Source: DASYTH01 sp035762905
GTDB lineage: Bacteria; Actinomycetota; Actinomycetes; Mycobacteriales; Pseudonocardiaceae
DNA length: 64,000 bases
Assembly: GCF_035762905.1 (NCBI RefSeq)
Contig: NZ_DASUCC010000080.1
Span: 1 to 64,000 of the forward strand
Reading direction: 5' to 3'
In this document: in pieces, positions 1-9,229 of the stretch
How the letters are laid out: each line of letters opens with the position of its first letter
How positions within the stretch are numbered: position 1 is the first letter of the stretch
Program-made: the position numbers and the translations under genes
The notes under the pieces: generated by a model
Told to the model about the DNA's origin: nothing
Database searches by the model: none
The model's input: the letters and a program-made list of their open reading frames with translations, nothing else

Positions 1-169
1 GGCGAAACCCGGCGTCGTTCATGGGTCGAGACCTCAGGTGCGCGGCCGACCCCGGTCGGGTCGGCGTGGCGTACCGCGACTGTCGGTGCCTCGCGCTAAG
101 TTCAGCCACCACATCTAGTAGCACCAGCCGCGCAAGACACCATCAGTAGTGCAAGGAGGGCACCCCGCC

Positions 170-637
170 GTGACCCACGAACCCACCCGCGAACGCCTGC
201 CGCAGCGCCGGTCGGGCGTCACACACTCGGTCGAGGTCAACGGGGCCGCGGTGTTCATGACGACCAACCGGTTCGCCGACGGCCGGCCCGGCGAGGTGTT
301 CGCCAAGTGGGGCAAGGAGGGTTCCACCGCGGGCGGCCTGATGGACGCCTTCTCCATCGTGCTGTCCCTCGCGCTCCAGTACGGCGTGCCCGCCGACGTG
401 ATCGTCACCAAGCTCAAGGATCTCCGGTTCGAGCCCTTCGGCCGGACCGACGACCCCGACATCCCCGAGGCCTCCAGCGTCATGGACTGGCTGGCCCGGC
501 GGATCGCCCTCGATCACCTATCCTTCGACACCCGCAAGAAACTCGACCTTCTCACCACCGACGAAGAAGCGTCGCTGCCCGCCGATGCCTACGCCGCCAC
601 CCCCCTCGTCCCCCACCAAACCTCGCGCAGTGCGTGA
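170..637 (+). CDS. Stand-alone TSCPD-domain protein (ribonucleotide reductase C-terminal-like)
   Basis: The 155-residue product matches the C-terminal TSCPD region of adenosylcobalamin-dependent ribonucleotide reductases: a GVTHSVEVNG opening, GRPGEVFAKWGKEGSTAGGL, then LALQYGVP and LRFEPFG. The large catalytic domain of NrdJ is absent, so by itself it should not reduce ribonucleotides; a nucleotide- or metal-binding accessory role is possible. I chose GTG 170 because AAGGAGGG (153-160) sits 9 nt upstream; GTG 149 would put this ribosome binding site inside the gene. It has no obvious operon partner. The domain assignment is firm, the function is not known. Confidence 0.75.
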   Translation: MTHEPTRERLPQRRSGVTHSVEVNGAAVFMTTNRFADGRPGEVFAKWGKEGSTAGGLMDAFSIVLSLALQYGVPADVIVTKLKDLRFEPFGRTDDPDIPEASSVMDWLARRIALDHLSFDTRKKLDLLTTDEEASLPADAYAATPLVPHQTSRSA

Positions 638-649
638 CGGCCCTCGGCG

Positions 650-964
650 TCACAGCCGGTCCACGTCGTCGACTCTGGGCAAGATGACCGTCGGAAACTG
701 CCCCAACTCATCTGGCCTGATAGGACTGCGATACAGATCGTCTTCGGGCCAGCTCAGCCGGATACCTTGGCCCTTCTCAGTGGCATCGTCCACCAGCTCA
801 GCCACCGTGATGGCCTCACCCTGGCCCCGGAACCGATGACGGGATCTGCGCGCTGCTCGTCGCCGCCGAGCCCGCCGGGTGTCGCCGACCAGGAACGAGA
901 TCGCGCACCCCAGCGCCACCACCAGCGGCACCATGAGGGCCAAGGCGATCCGCAGCTGGTCCAC
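650..964 (-). CDS. Small single-pass membrane protein, unknown function
   Basis: The 104-residue product starts with GTG and has one hydrophobic helix at about residues 4-26 (LRIALALMVPLVVALGCAIS), followed by a very basic stretch (RRARRRRAARR) and a soluble acidic tail. The positive charges right after the helix suggest an N-out, C-in topology. No clear Shine-Dalgarno sequence precedes the start. It is convergent with the TSCPD gene and divergent from the XRE pseudogene. I recognise no family; the coherent membrane helix and positive-inside pattern are the only reasons to call it. Confidence 0.5.
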   Translation of the reverse strand: MDQLRIALALMVPLVVALGCAISFLVGDTRRARRRRAARRSRHRFRGQGEAITVAELVDDATEKGQGIRLSWPEDDLYRSPIRPDELGQFPTVILPRVDDVDRL

Positions 965-1053
965 GGTTCACCGGCGAACAACGAGAGTCATGGTCGCGGC
1001 ATCTCCCGCCCTCGGATCATGGATGGCACCTACTGAGAGATCATCACCTCCGA

Positions 1054-2155
1054 TGACTACTGTTCAGCGCTGGACTGGCGCGGAGATCAAGGCACTCCGC
1101 TCCGCGATGCGCCGGACCGTGCGGGCGTTCGCCGAGCACCTCGGGGTGGACAGCCGCACGGTAAACAAGTGGGAATCTCGCGGGAGCGGTATCACCCCGC
1201 GACCGGAAACCCAAGGCATCCTGGACAGTGCCTTGCGATTGGCAGGCCCGGAGGTGCAGAGCCGGTTTGCGCAGGCGGTGGATCGCGGGCGGCAGGTATC
1301 TCGGGTCGCAACGCCTGTCCGCGACCGCTTCAGCCCTGGAGACGTTGAGCAACTACGCCGCGCACTGCACGACCTGTTCGCCGGAGGGCAGGTGACCGCG
1401 GCCAGCTTGGACGACTGGGAGCAAACCGTCGCCCGGCAGGGCACGGCCACCAAGGATCGACCGGCAACGATCTTGGTCCGTGATCTGGCCGCTGACGTTG
1501 CCGAACTCGGACGCGTCATGGCCGGATGCCATTCGTTGTCCGCCCAACGCCGACTGACCCGTGTGGCTGCCAACCTGTCCGGCCTGATGTGTCTGACCCA
1601 GGTCAAACTCGACGACCGGCAGGCGTTCCGACGCTGGGCCCGGACAGCTCGAATCGCCGCGAATGAAGCCGATGACGCCAGCACCTACTCGTGGGTCCTG
1701 CCCTCGGTCGGCCAAACGAAACGCGCGCCGCCCTGCGGCGAGCCGAGACTCTGGTGTCCCGGTTGGGCATGGAAAGGGCGCAACCATCGGCGTTCTCCTA
1801 CAACGAAGCTCAACTACGCTTCCACGAGAGCAGTGCTATGACGCACCTCGGTGACATCAGGGCCGCCTGGCTGGCCCAAGACAAGGCGTTAGCGCTGGTT
1901 GCGTCGGCTGACTTCATGGATAGGACGTTCACCCGGCTGGATCGGGCGACATGTATTGCTGCGACGGGCGATCCGGCCGGGGCCAGCTCGTACGCCAGGG
2001 ACACGCTGCTCGCCCTGACGGAAGCCCAGCGGGTCGGGATCATCACCGGTCGGGCCCGGCAGTTCATCGAGGCAATGCCGAAGCGCGTACGAGCGCAGCC
2101 AGCGGTTCATGAGTTGCATGATCTGCTCATGTTGCCGCAGGGACAGGAGGGATAG
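1054..2155 (+). pseudogene. XRE-type transcriptional regulator, broken by internal deletion and frameshift
   Basis: The first part (ATG 1054, MTTVQRWTGAEIKALRSAMR) carries an N-terminal helix-turn-helix (AFAEHLGVDSRTVNKWE) and a helical repeat domain up to ASTYSWV near 1695. The rest of the family sequence continues in another frame from about 1694 (ALGRPNETRAALRRAETLVSRL) to the stop at 2155. In intact relatives the TYxWV block and the ALGR block are, from memory, separated by roughly 35-40 residues. Here they are fused, so about 100 nt have been lost with a change of frame. Translation of the first frame runs into unrelated sequence and stops at 1841. The following GNAT gene, 3 nt downstream, is also frameshifted, so the pair is probably decaying. 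Confidence 0.75.
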
Positions 2156-2158
2156 CCG

Positions 2159-2624
2159 GTGGTCTTGATCGCCCAGGTTGAGCCGCAGCACGTGGATGCG
2201 CTGACCGGGCTGCTGGAGGAAATGAACCGCCACTACGGGGTCACGGAGTTCGAGCCGTTCCAGCAAAGGTCGGTGCAGGTTCGGGACGCGTTGTTCAGGG
2301 AGTTGCCGGCTGGCTTCGCACTGCTGGCCTGGGATGGTGAGCGGCTTGTTGGTCTGGCTTCGTACTCGTTTCTGTGGCCGGCTGCGGGCGTGACCCGATC
2401 GTTGTATCTCAAGGAGTTGTATGTTGCCCGGACTCACCAACGGCGAGGCGTTTGGGACGTTGCTCATGGAGGCGCTCTGGGAGGTGGCTCGAAAGCACGC
2501 CTGCAGCCGAGTGGAGTGGACGGCCGACCGGGACAGCGATGGCGCGCGGCGGTTCTATGCGAAGCTGGGAACCGCGGTGCACGGGGGGAAGCTGTTCTAC
2601 CGGGCGGAGTTTCCGGACGCTTGA
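2159..2624 (+). pseudogene. GNAT family N-acetyltransferase, single-base frameshift
   Basis: Frame 1 from GTG 2159 gives a typical GNAT N-terminal half ending LYLKELYVARTHQRRGV, the start of the acetyl-CoA binding loop. The expected continuation, TLLMEALWEVARKH then SRVEWTADRDSDGARRFYAKLG, lies in the next frame and ends at 2624. One surplus G in the TGGG run near 2454-2458 explains the shift; removing it restores a protein of about 154 residues. The start lies 3 nt after the stop of the XRE pseudogene, so the two were translationally coupled. A sequencing error cannot be excluded for this single base, but the neighbour is independently broken. Confidence 0.75.
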
Positions 2625-2644
2625 TCGGATCGCTGTTCGACGAC

Positions 2645-2693
2645 GCCGGTTTCGCCGGGGTGGCCGCGCCAGCGGCCACCCGGCGAAACCGGC
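2645..2693. terminator. Bidirectional terminator hairpin
   Basis: The arms 2645-2667 and 2672-2693 pair over 22 bp with a single bulged G and a 4-nt loop. It sits between the convergent GNAT remnant and the DUF6807 gene. Confidence 0.7.
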
Positions 2694-2700
2694 GCTGCGT

Positions 2701-3636
2701 TCAGGGGAGCGCGGTGAGGGCGGTGCGGCCGTGTTTGGCGAGGAGTTCGAGTCCGCTGGGGGTGGGTTCGCCGTCGGCGATGGTGATGGCGTAGCGGAGG
2801 GTGAGGGTGGTGGCGGGGGGGACGGGGACTTCGGCGCTGAAGAAGGGGGCGGGGCACAGGCAGGCGTAGATGCCGGTGCGCACGAACCATTGGGTGGGGT
2901 GGTCGGGGTTGTCGGGGGAGTCGACGAACACCAGGGTGGAGCAGCGGCCGTGGTCGTCGTGGCGGCCGGTGTAGGCGAGCCAGGGGGCTCGGATGCCCAT
3001 GAGGTCGTCGCCACCGACCACGCCGGGGGCGTGCACGCGGCCGTCGCTGAACGAGCGGGGGCCACGCCAGAACAGGCCGCCGTAGCCGGCGTTGGGCCGG
3101 CCTTCGGTGGTGGGGCTGCCGATGCGGATCTCTTGGGAGGTCACGTTGGTCAGGGAGGTGGCGAAGGCCAGGGTCCAGGCGGCCTCGCCGGCCAGACCGA
3201 AGCACAGGGTGCGGTGTTCGGTGAACCAGGTTTCGCCGGGTTCGGTCACCCAGTCCAGGGTGTGTCCGATGTGGACGGAGACTTCGTTGGCCGACAGCGC
3301 GGTGAAGTCGCGGTGGCGCATCGTGCCGTTGTTGGGCAGTTGCTGGTAGCCGCCGACCCGGGTGTAGGTGACGCCGCCCCAGAAGTTGGCCGGGCCCACG
3401 TTCGGCAGCGACCAGGCGATTCCCTTGTGCCACACGTGATCGTGCGGGCGGTACAGGGTCACCAGGTCGCCGCCGAGCGTGTGCACCGGGTGGAGATACG
3501 GTCGGGGCGACTCCACCCGGGGATCCCAGGGCCGGTAGACGTAGCGGGCCAACTCCTTGCCGTCGTGGGAGATCCGCACCGACCGGCCGTGCTCGTGCAG
3601 CAGCCGCAAGCCGGTGACCGGCGGTTCCTCGGTCAT
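2701..3636 (-). CDS. DUF6807 (PmoA-family) protein
   Basis: The 311-residue cytoplasmic protein matches the DUF6807/PmoA family often found with sugar oxidoreductases. Recognisable blocks are YLHPVHTLGGDLVTLYRPHD, HVWHKGIAWS, GGLFWRG and FVDSPDNPDHP. Family members have a beta-sandwich fold and no established reaction that I can name. Start ATG 3636 overlaps the upstream Gfo/Idh/MocA stop in an ATGA junction, so it is the last gene of the GH3 > Gfo/Idh > DUF6807 operon. The context implies action on a sugar or keto-sugar freed by the GH3 enzyme. Confidence 0.75.
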   Translation of the reverse strand: MTEEPPVTGLRLLHEHGRSVRISHDGKELARYVYRPWDPRVESPRPYLHPVHTLGGDLVTLYRPHDHVWHKGIAWSLPNVGPANFWGGVTYTRVGGYQQLPNNGTMRHRDFTALSANEVSVHIGHTLDWVTEPGETWFTEHRTLCFGLAGEAAWTLAFATSLTNVTSQEIRIGSPTTEGRPNAGYGGLFWRGPRSFSDGRVHAPGVVGGDDLMGIRAPWLAYTGRHDDHGRCSTLVFVDSPDNPDHPTQWFVRTGIYACLCPAPFFSAEVPVPPATTLTLRYAITIADGEPTPSGLELLAKHGRTALTALP

Positions 3637-4736
3637 GGCGCGCTCCCCACCGGCACCGCCCACGGCGCCCCGGTGCCGTCCATTCGCTCGTAGAACGGCG
3701 ATCCGGGGCCGATCTCGCCCCGGTCCACCGGCGTCGCGGTAAACGCCGACGCGTAGATCGCCGCCACCAGCTCCATGGTGACCGCGGTGTCGGCGATCGT
3801 CACCGGCGGCGGTGTTCCGGCCTCCAGCGCGTCGAGCACGGCCGCGAACTGCGCGGCGTGCCCGCTCGGCCGGCCGGGCAACCCCTCCGCCCAGGCGGCG
3901 GACACCTCGTCCTCGTGGCCCGGCACCGGGGTCACCGACCAGTCGGCGTCCCCGTACCCGTACAGGTGCTCCAGTTCGACCGTGGCCCGCTCGAAGTCGA
4001 CCCGCAGATAACTGGTCTGCCGCGGCGAGAGCAGGCTGTTCACCACGGTCGCCACCGCGCCGCTGTCGAACGTGACGATCGCGCAGGACAGGTCCTCGGT
4101 GGCGGTGGCCCGGGCCATCCGCCGCGCCACCGCGACCACCGACCGCCACGGACCGAGCAGGGACAGCAGCAGGTCGAACTGGTGGATCCCGTGCCCGAGC
4201 GTGGGTCCGCCGCCCTCGGTCTCCCACCGCCCGCGCCACGGCACGGCGAAGTACTCGTCGGTGCGCAGCCACAGCGTGTTGCACACCGCGGTCAGGGGCC
4301 GGCCCAGCCGGGCGGCGCCGACCAGTCGGCGCACCGACCGCGCGCCGCCGCCGAACCGGTGCTGGAACACGGTGGCGAACCGCCCGCCGCCGGCCTGCTC
4401 GGCGGCCGCGATGTCGGCCAACTCGGCCAGGCTGAGCGCCGGCGGCTTCTCGCACAGCACGACGTGCCCGGCGCGCAGGCAGCGCACCGCCTGTTCGCGG
4501 TGCAGCCACGGCGGGGTGCACAGATGGATCAGGTCCGGCGACTCGTTGCCCAGCAACAGATCCAGGTCGCGGTACCGGCGCGGCACCGACCAGGCTTCGC
4601 CGAACGCCGCCAGCCGCTCGGGATCCACGTCGGCCACGGCGACCAGCCGGACCCGGTCGCCGAGCTGGCGGAGGTTGTCCGCCTGCACGGCGGCGATCCC
4701 GCCGGTGCCGATGATCGCGACGTCGAACGTCCTCAC
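3633..4736 (-). CDS. Gfo/Idh/MocA-family NAD(P)-dependent oxidoreductase
   Basis: The 367-residue protein has an N-terminal Rossmann fold (DVAIIGTGGIAAVQADNL), the family EKP motif (VVLCEKPPAL) and a C-terminal alpha/beta domain with GGPTLGHGIHQFDLLL, where the His-x3-Asp pattern typical of the active site is visible. These enzymes oxidise or reduce sugar carbonyl/hydroxyl groups using NAD(P). No signal peptide is present. GTG 4736 overlaps the GH3 stop (GTGA) and its own stop overlaps the DUF6807 start, giving tight coupling. The substrate is not evident; some family members take part in 3-keto-glycoside metabolism, which would fit the operon (inference). Confidence 0.85.
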   Translation of the reverse strand: MRTFDVAIIGTGGIAAVQADNLRQLGDRVRLVAVADVDPERLAAFGEAWSVPRRYRDLDLLLGNESPDLIHLCTPPWLHREQAVRCLRAGHVVLCEKPPALSLAELADIAAAEQAGGGRFATVFQHRFGGGARSVRRLVGAARLGRPLTAVCNTLWLRTDEYFAVPWRGRWETEGGGPTLGHGIHQFDLLLSLLGPWRSVVAVARRMARATATEDLSCAIVTFDSGAVATVVNSLLSPRQTSYLRVDFERATVELEHLYGYGDADWSVTPVPGHEDEVSAAWAEGLPGRPSGHAAQFAAVLDALEAGTPPPVTIADTAVTMELVAAIYASAFTATPVDRGEIGPGSPFYERMDGTGAPWAVPVGSAP

Positions 4737-7162
4737 CGGACGCTCACGTCCGCGGTGAGCCGGCGGCGGTGGTCCACCTCCCGTTCGGCCCCCACCAGGC
4801 GGATGCCGACCACGTGCCGGTCGTCCGCGCTGGAGGTGCCCAGCCGCAGGTCCAGGTCGCCGGGCTCGACGACGATCGTGCCGCGGCGCCCGGTGAACGC
4901 GGACAGGTCGGCGTGCACGCCGAAGCTGACGATTCGGGACTCCCCCGGCTCCAGCCGCACCTTGGCGTAGCCGATCAGCCGGACCACCGGGCGGGTGGCC
5001 TGCGCGACCGGGTCGTGCAGGTAGAGCTGGACGACCTCGGCGCCGACCCGGTCGCCGGTGTTGCACACCGCGACCGACACGCTCACCGAGCCGTCGGTGC
5101 CGGTCACCGTGCGGTCCGCCGGATCCACCGGCCGGCCGTCGATCCGGACGTCGGTCCAGTCGAACTCGGTGTAGGACAAGCCGTAGCCGAACGGGTAGAG
5201 CGGTGTGGGGTCGACGTTGGTCGCCTCGCTGCGTTGGGCCAGCGGCGGAACGAGGTAGGTCACCGACTGGCCGCGCCCGTGCCTCGGCATGCCGATCGGC
5301 AGCCGGCCGGACGGGTTGACCCGGCCGGCGAGCACTCGCGCCACCGCCGGGCCGCCCTCCTCGCCCGGGAAGAAGCACTGCACCACGGCGGCCAGCCGGC
5401 CGTCGAACCGGCCAAGGGCGTAGGGGCGGCCGGACAGCAGCACCAGCACGACCGGCACGCCGGTGTCCAGCAGGGCGGTCAGCAACTCCTCCTGAGCGCC
5501 GGGCAGGTACAGGTCCTCGGCGTCGCAGCCCTCGCCCGACGTGCCCCGCCCGAACAACCCGGCCCGGTCGCCGAGCGCCACCACGCACACCTCGGCCGAC
5601 GTGGCGGCGGCGACCGCGGCGGGGATTCCGCTGGTGTCGGCGCTGTGCACGTCGCAGCCGACCACGTGCTCGATCGGCGTCTTCGGCAGCTCGTCGGCCA
5701 GCGCCTCGAGCAGCGTGGGGATGTGAATGCCCAGCGGCACACCGGGGTGCTGGATGCCGACGTGGCTGGGGAAGGTGTAGCAGCCCAGCATCGCCGAGAT
5801 GGTGTCCGCCTGCGGCCCGACCAGGGCGATCGGCCGGTCCTCGCGCAGCGGCAGGGTTCCGTCGTTGGTCAGCAGCACCACCGACTCCTCGGCCATGGTG
5901 CGGGCCAACTCGCGGGCGTGCGGCGGGTCGAGGTCCAGGCTGCCGCGCAGATCCCTGCCCTCGTGACCGTCGGTGCCGACCACGGCCTCCAGTGCGGGCG
6001 GGACCGGCCGCCAGTCGGGGTCGAGCAGTCCCAGCTCGCATTTCTGCAGCAGCACCCGGGTGACCGCCCGGTCGATCAGCTCCCCGGGGATCTCGCCGTC
6101 CCGGACCGCGGCCAGCAGCGGCTCGCCGAAGCAGTCCACGTTGGGCAGTTCCACGTCAAGGCCGGCGGCGAGGGCCAGCCCGGCCGCATCGGCCGGCTCC
6201 CCGGCGACATGGTGCAGGGTCTGCAGGAACCGCACGCCGAAGTAGTCGGACACGACGGTGCCGTCGAACCCCCAGGTCGTCCGCAGCAGCCCGGTGAGCA
6301 GGTCGGGGTCGGCGGCCGGTGGTATCCCGTCGACCTCGGCGTAGGAGTGCATGACCGAGCGGGCCCCGCCCTCGCGCACGGCGAGCAGGAACGGCGGCAG
6401 GTGCACGTCGGCCAGCTCGCGCCGGCCGATCCCGACCGGAGCCATGTTCCGGCCGGCCCGGGAGGCGGCGTGCCCGGCGAGGTGTTTGAGCGTGGCGATC
6501 ACGCCGGCGGACTGCAGGCCGCGCACGTAGCCGAGGCCGATGGTGGCGACCAGGTACGGGTCCTCGCCGATGGTCTCCTCGGTGCGCCCCCACCGCGGGT
6601 CGCGGTTGACGTCAAGTACCGGCGCCATGCCCTGGTGCACGCCCATGCTGCGCATGCCGTGCCCGATCTCGGCGGCCATCCGCTCGACCAGGTCCGGGTC
6701 GAACGCGGCACCCCAGGCAAGCGGCGTGGGGTAGACGGTGGCGGTCCAGGTCATGAACCCGGTCAGGCACTCCTCGTGCACCACGGCCGGGATCCGGAAC
6801 CGGCCGGCCGAGACGATCTCGCCCTGCAGCCGGGCCAGCGCCATGGCGCCCACCGCCGGGTCGACCGGCGCGCTGCCGAACGGGCGGGTGAGCTGTCCGA
6901 GACCGAGCTTGATCAGCTCCGCCCAGTCCAGGTCCGGTCTGATCAGTTCATGCTGGAACGGGGCGACGTCGTCGCCGTCCTCCGGCACGCCGGCCCAGAT
7001 GCTGTACAGCTGAGCGACCTTCTCGGTCAGGGTCATCCGGCCGACCAGGTCGGCCACCCGGTCCTGCGGGGCCAGCCCTCGGTCCTGCCACGGTTCCAGC
7101 TCCCCCGTCACCAGCACGGACTTCTCGCCCGGGCCACCGGGGTACCCGTCGTTATTCAGCAT
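4733..7162 (-). CDS. GH3 beta-glycosidase, cytoplasmic (beta-xylosidase/beta-glucosidase type)
   Basis: The 809-residue GH3 enzyme has no signal peptide. The (beta/alpha)8 domain shows NRDPRWGRTEETIGEDP, the K226-H227 pair in ATLKHLAGH, and the nucleophile D306 in VVSDYFGV. The alpha/beta sandwich and a C-terminal fibronectin-III-like domain (from FGYGLSYTEFDW onward) follow. It hydrolyses terminal beta-linked glucose or xylose from imported oligosaccharides. ATG 7162 is preceded by GGAAG. It is the first gene of the leftward operon and is divergent from an oligosaccharide ABC importer, so import and hydrolysis are probably co-regulated from the shared 177-nt region. The exact sugar specificity cannot be read from sequence. 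Confidence 0.88.
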   Translation of the reverse strand: MLNNDGYPGGPGEKSVLVTGELEPWQDRGLAPQDRVADLVGRMTLTEKVAQLYSIWAGVPEDGDDVAPFQHELIRPDLDWAELIKLGLGQLTRPFGSAPVDPAVGAMALARLQGEIVSAGRFRIPAVVHEECLTGFMTWTATVYPTPLAWGAAFDPDLVERMAAEIGHGMRSMGVHQGMAPVLDVNRDPRWGRTEETIGEDPYLVATIGLGYVRGLQSAGVIATLKHLAGHAASRAGRNMAPVGIGRRELADVHLPPFLLAVREGGARSVMHSYAEVDGIPPAADPDLLTGLLRTTWGFDGTVVSDYFGVRFLQTLHHVAGEPADAAGLALAAGLDVELPNVDCFGEPLLAAVRDGEIPGELIDRAVTRVLLQKCELGLLDPDWRPVPPALEAVVGTDGHEGRDLRGSLDLDPPHARELARTMAEESVVLLTNDGTLPLREDRPIALVGPQADTISAMLGCYTFPSHVGIQHPGVPLGIHIPTLLEALADELPKTPIEHVVGCDVHSADTSGIPAAVAAATSAEVCVVALGDRAGLFGRGTSGEGCDAEDLYLPGAQEELLTALLDTGVPVVLVLLSGRPYALGRFDGRLAAVVQCFFPGEEGGPAVARVLAGRVNPSGRLPIGMPRHGRGQSVTYLVPPLAQRSEATNVDPTPLYPFGYGLSYTEFDWTDVRIDGRPVDPADRTVTGTDGSVSVSVAVCNTGDRVGAEVVQLYLHDPVAQATRPVVRLIGYAKVRLEPGESRIVSFGVHADLSAFTGRRGTIVVEPGDLDLRLGTSSADDRHVVGIRLVGAEREVDHRRRLTADVSVR

Positions 7163-7250
7163 CGTTTCGAGACTCTTCCGGAAGTTGGGCTCAGCAAACC
7201 GGGACAGACAGGCCCAAACGTAGCCCCCGCTAAGGTCTTCCTTCAAGGGG

Positions 7251-7320
7251 TTGACCGGTTTTTTGCCTGGTCGTAGCCTGCAGGCAGCGTCCCGTAATTT
7301 TCGGACCACTGACCGATAAC
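7251..7320 (+). promoter_or_regulatory. Divergent promoter region with predicted operator
   Basis: For the rightward importer, TTGACC (7251-7256), a 17-nt spacer and TAGCCT (7274-7279) form a good promoter. Downstream, CCGTAATTTTCGG (7292-7304) is a near-palindrome followed by CCGATAAC (7313-7320). The same arrangement, TAATTTTCGG then CCGTTATC, occurs at 50446-50470 before another importer. A weaker leftward promoter (TTGAAG 7246-7241, CTACGT 7223-7218) faces the GH3 operon. Confidence 0.5.
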
Positions 7321-7339
7321 TCTTCCGGGAAGGCCAGCG

Positions 7340-8329
7340 TTGACGCGATTCGCTCAGGCGGTGGCCGAATCCACCCGATCCGTCCCGGTACCGCGCCGGC
7401 CGGACACCGGGCGGACCCGGGTGACCTGGCGACAGCGGCTCGGCCGGGACCGGGTGCTGGTGCTTGTCGCGCTGCCCGGCATCGCCTCGCTGGTGCTGTT
7501 CCACTACCTGCCGCTGCTCGGCAACGTCATCGCGTTCAAGGACTACGTGCCGTACATCGGGATCCTGGAGAGCGAGTGGGTCGGCCTGGCCAACTTCGCG
7601 GTGATCGTCAACGGCGACCCGCTGTTTCTCAACGCGCTGGGCAACACCGTGATCATCACCCTGCTCCAGGTCCTGGTGGTGTTCCCGGCGCCGATCGCGC
7701 TCGCCCTGCTGCTCAACAGCCTGATGTCCGAGCGGATCAAGCGGGTCGTGCAGAGTGTGCTGTACCTGCCGCACTTCCTGTCCTGGGTGATCGTCGTCGC
7801 GATCTTCCAGTACATGCTCGGCGACGCCGGGCTGCTCAACAACTTCATGCGCGACTACGACCTCGGCACGGTCAGCATCATCGGCAACCCGGAGGCGTTC
7901 AAGGCGCTGGTGACCGGGCAGGTGCTGTGGAAGGACGCCGGCTGGGCCACGATCCTGTTCCTGGCCGCACTGGCCCGGATCGACAACACTCTCTATGAGG
8001 CCTCCGCGGTGGACGGCGCCGGCCGCGCGCGGCAGCTGTGGCACGTCACCCTGCCCGGACTGCGCAGCCTGATCATCCTGCTGCTGATCCTGCGGCTTGG
8101 CGACTCGCTCTCGGTCGGTTTCGAGCAGATCGTGCTGCAGCGGGAGACCTACGGCGCCGACGCCGCCGAGGTGTTGGACACCTACGTCTACTACAACGGA
8201 ATCCTGGCCGGCGAATGGGGATCCAGCGCCGCCGTCGGCATGGTCAAGGGCCTGGTCGGGCTGCTGCTCGTGTTGGGCGCCAACAAGTTGGCCCACCGGT
8301 TCGGTGAGCGGGGGATCTACCAGTCATGA
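7340..8329 (+). CDS. Carbohydrate ABC transporter permease, LplB type
   Basis: The 329-residue integral membrane protein has about six helices; the first is at roughly residues 38-58. The EAA loop that docks the ATPase reads EASAVDGAGRARQLWHVTLPGL. The sequence resembles LplB/YtePQ-type permeases, which import oligosaccharides such as pectin or hemicellulose fragments. TTG 7340 is preceded by GGGAAGG at 6 nt. It overlaps the second permease by 4 nt. No ATPase gene is present in the operon. Confidence 0.88.
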   Translation: MTRFAQAVAESTRSVPVPRRPDTGRTRVTWRQRLGRDRVLVLVALPGIASLVLFHYLPLLGNVIAFKDYVPYIGILESEWVGLANFAVIVNGDPLFLNALGNTVIITLLQVLVVFPAPIALALLLNSLMSERIKRVVQSVLYLPHFLSWVIVVAIFQYMLGDAGLLNNFMRDYDLGTVSIIGNPEAFKALVTGQVLWKDAGWATILFLAALARIDNTLYEASAVDGAGRARQLWHVTLPGLRSLIILLLILRLGDSLSVGFEQIVLQRETYGADAAEVLDTYVYYNGILAGEWGSSAAVGMVKGLVGLLLVLGANKLAHRFGERGIYQS

Positions 8330-9213
8330 CCACCGCACCCGGCCTCAACCCGCCGGGCCTGCCGGCCCGGGCGGTCAAGGGCGTCGTGCTGCTCGCCTGC
8401 TGCGCCGTGGTGATCCTGCCGTTCATCACGATCGTCTCGACCAGCCTGGCCACCCGCGAGCAGGTGACCCGCTCCGGCGGCATGGTCTTCCTGCCCGACG
8501 AGATCAGCTTCGCCGCCTACCAGGCGATCTTCAACGGCGACGTGGTGACCAGGGCGATCCTGGTCAGCCTGATGGTCACGGTGGTCGGCACCACGCTCAG
8601 CCTGGTGTCCACCACGCTACTGGCCTACGGGCTGAGCCGGCGGGGATCCGTCGCACACAAGCCTTTTCTGATGATCGTGCTGTTCGCGCTGCTGTTCACG
8701 CCGGGCATCATCCCCAGCTATCTCATGGTCAAGAGCCTCGGCCTGATCGACACGTACTGGTCGCTGATCCTGCCGGTGATGATCAACGCGTTCAACGTGA
8801 TCATCCTCCGGGCGTTCTTCATGGAACTGCCGGAGGAAGTGATCGACAGCGCCCGGATCGACGGGGCCGGCGACTTCGCCATCCTGTGGCGGATCGTGCT
8901 GCCGCTCAGCAAGGGCGTGCTCGCCGTCGTCGCGCTGTTCTACGCGGTCTCCTACTGGAACGCGTTCTTCTCGGCGCTGCTGTATCTCAACGACATCTCG
9001 ATGTGGCCGTTGCAGCTCGTGCTGCGCACCTTCGTGGTGAACCAGACCCAGGTCGGCGTCGACCAACTAGGCGTGGCCGGCGCCGACCTGCCACCCCAGG
9101 AGGCCATCCAGATGGCCATCCTGGTGCTCTCCATCATCCCCATCCTCGTCGTCTATCCCTTCGTACAGCGACATTTCACGAAGGGTGTGCTGATCGGCGC
9201 GGTCAAAGGCTGA
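8326..9213 (+). CDS. Carbohydrate ABC transporter permease, LplC/YtcP type
   Basis: The 295-residue protein has six predicted helices and an EAA loop, DSARIDGAGDFAILWRIVLPLSKG. It ends with the family-typical QRHFTKGVLIGAVKG. It pairs with the LplB-type permease as the heterodimeric channel; the ATG 8326 start overlaps the previous stop (ATGA). The solute-binding lipoprotein follows 16 nt later. Confidence 0.9.
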   Translation: MTTAPGLNPPGLPARAVKGVVLLACCAVVILPFITIVSTSLATREQVTRSGGMVFLPDEISFAAYQAIFNGDVVTRAILVSLMVTVVGTTLSLVSTTLLAYGLSRRGSVAHKPFLMIVLFALLFTPGIIPSYLMVKSLGLIDTYWSLILPVMINAFNVIILRAFFMELPEEVIDSARIDGAGDFAILWRIVLPLSKGVLAVVALFYAVSYWNAFFSALLYLNDISMWPLQLVLRTFVVNQTQVGVDQLGVAGADLPPQEAIQMAILVLSIIPILVVYPFVQRHFTKGVLIGAVKG

Positions 9214-9229
9214 GCTCGGAGGAGGACCC

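Noticed and set aside
143..517. Minus-strand frames opposite the TSCPD gene
   Set aside because: The plus-strand frame matches the TSCPD domain and has a strong ribosome binding site.
879..1053. N-terminal extension of the XRE pseudogene
   Set aside because: The extension is unlike the family; the conserved helix-turn-helix region begins just after ATG 1054.
4769..7276. 835-codon open frame on the plus strand
   Set aside because: It is the antisense of the GH3 gene, with Gly/Val/His/Gln-rich composition and no domain; open only because of high GC.
7163..8296. Upstream in-frame extension of the cytoplasmic GH3 gene
   Set aside because: It would run through the divergent promoter and the permease gene; the GH3 domain begins after ATG 7162.
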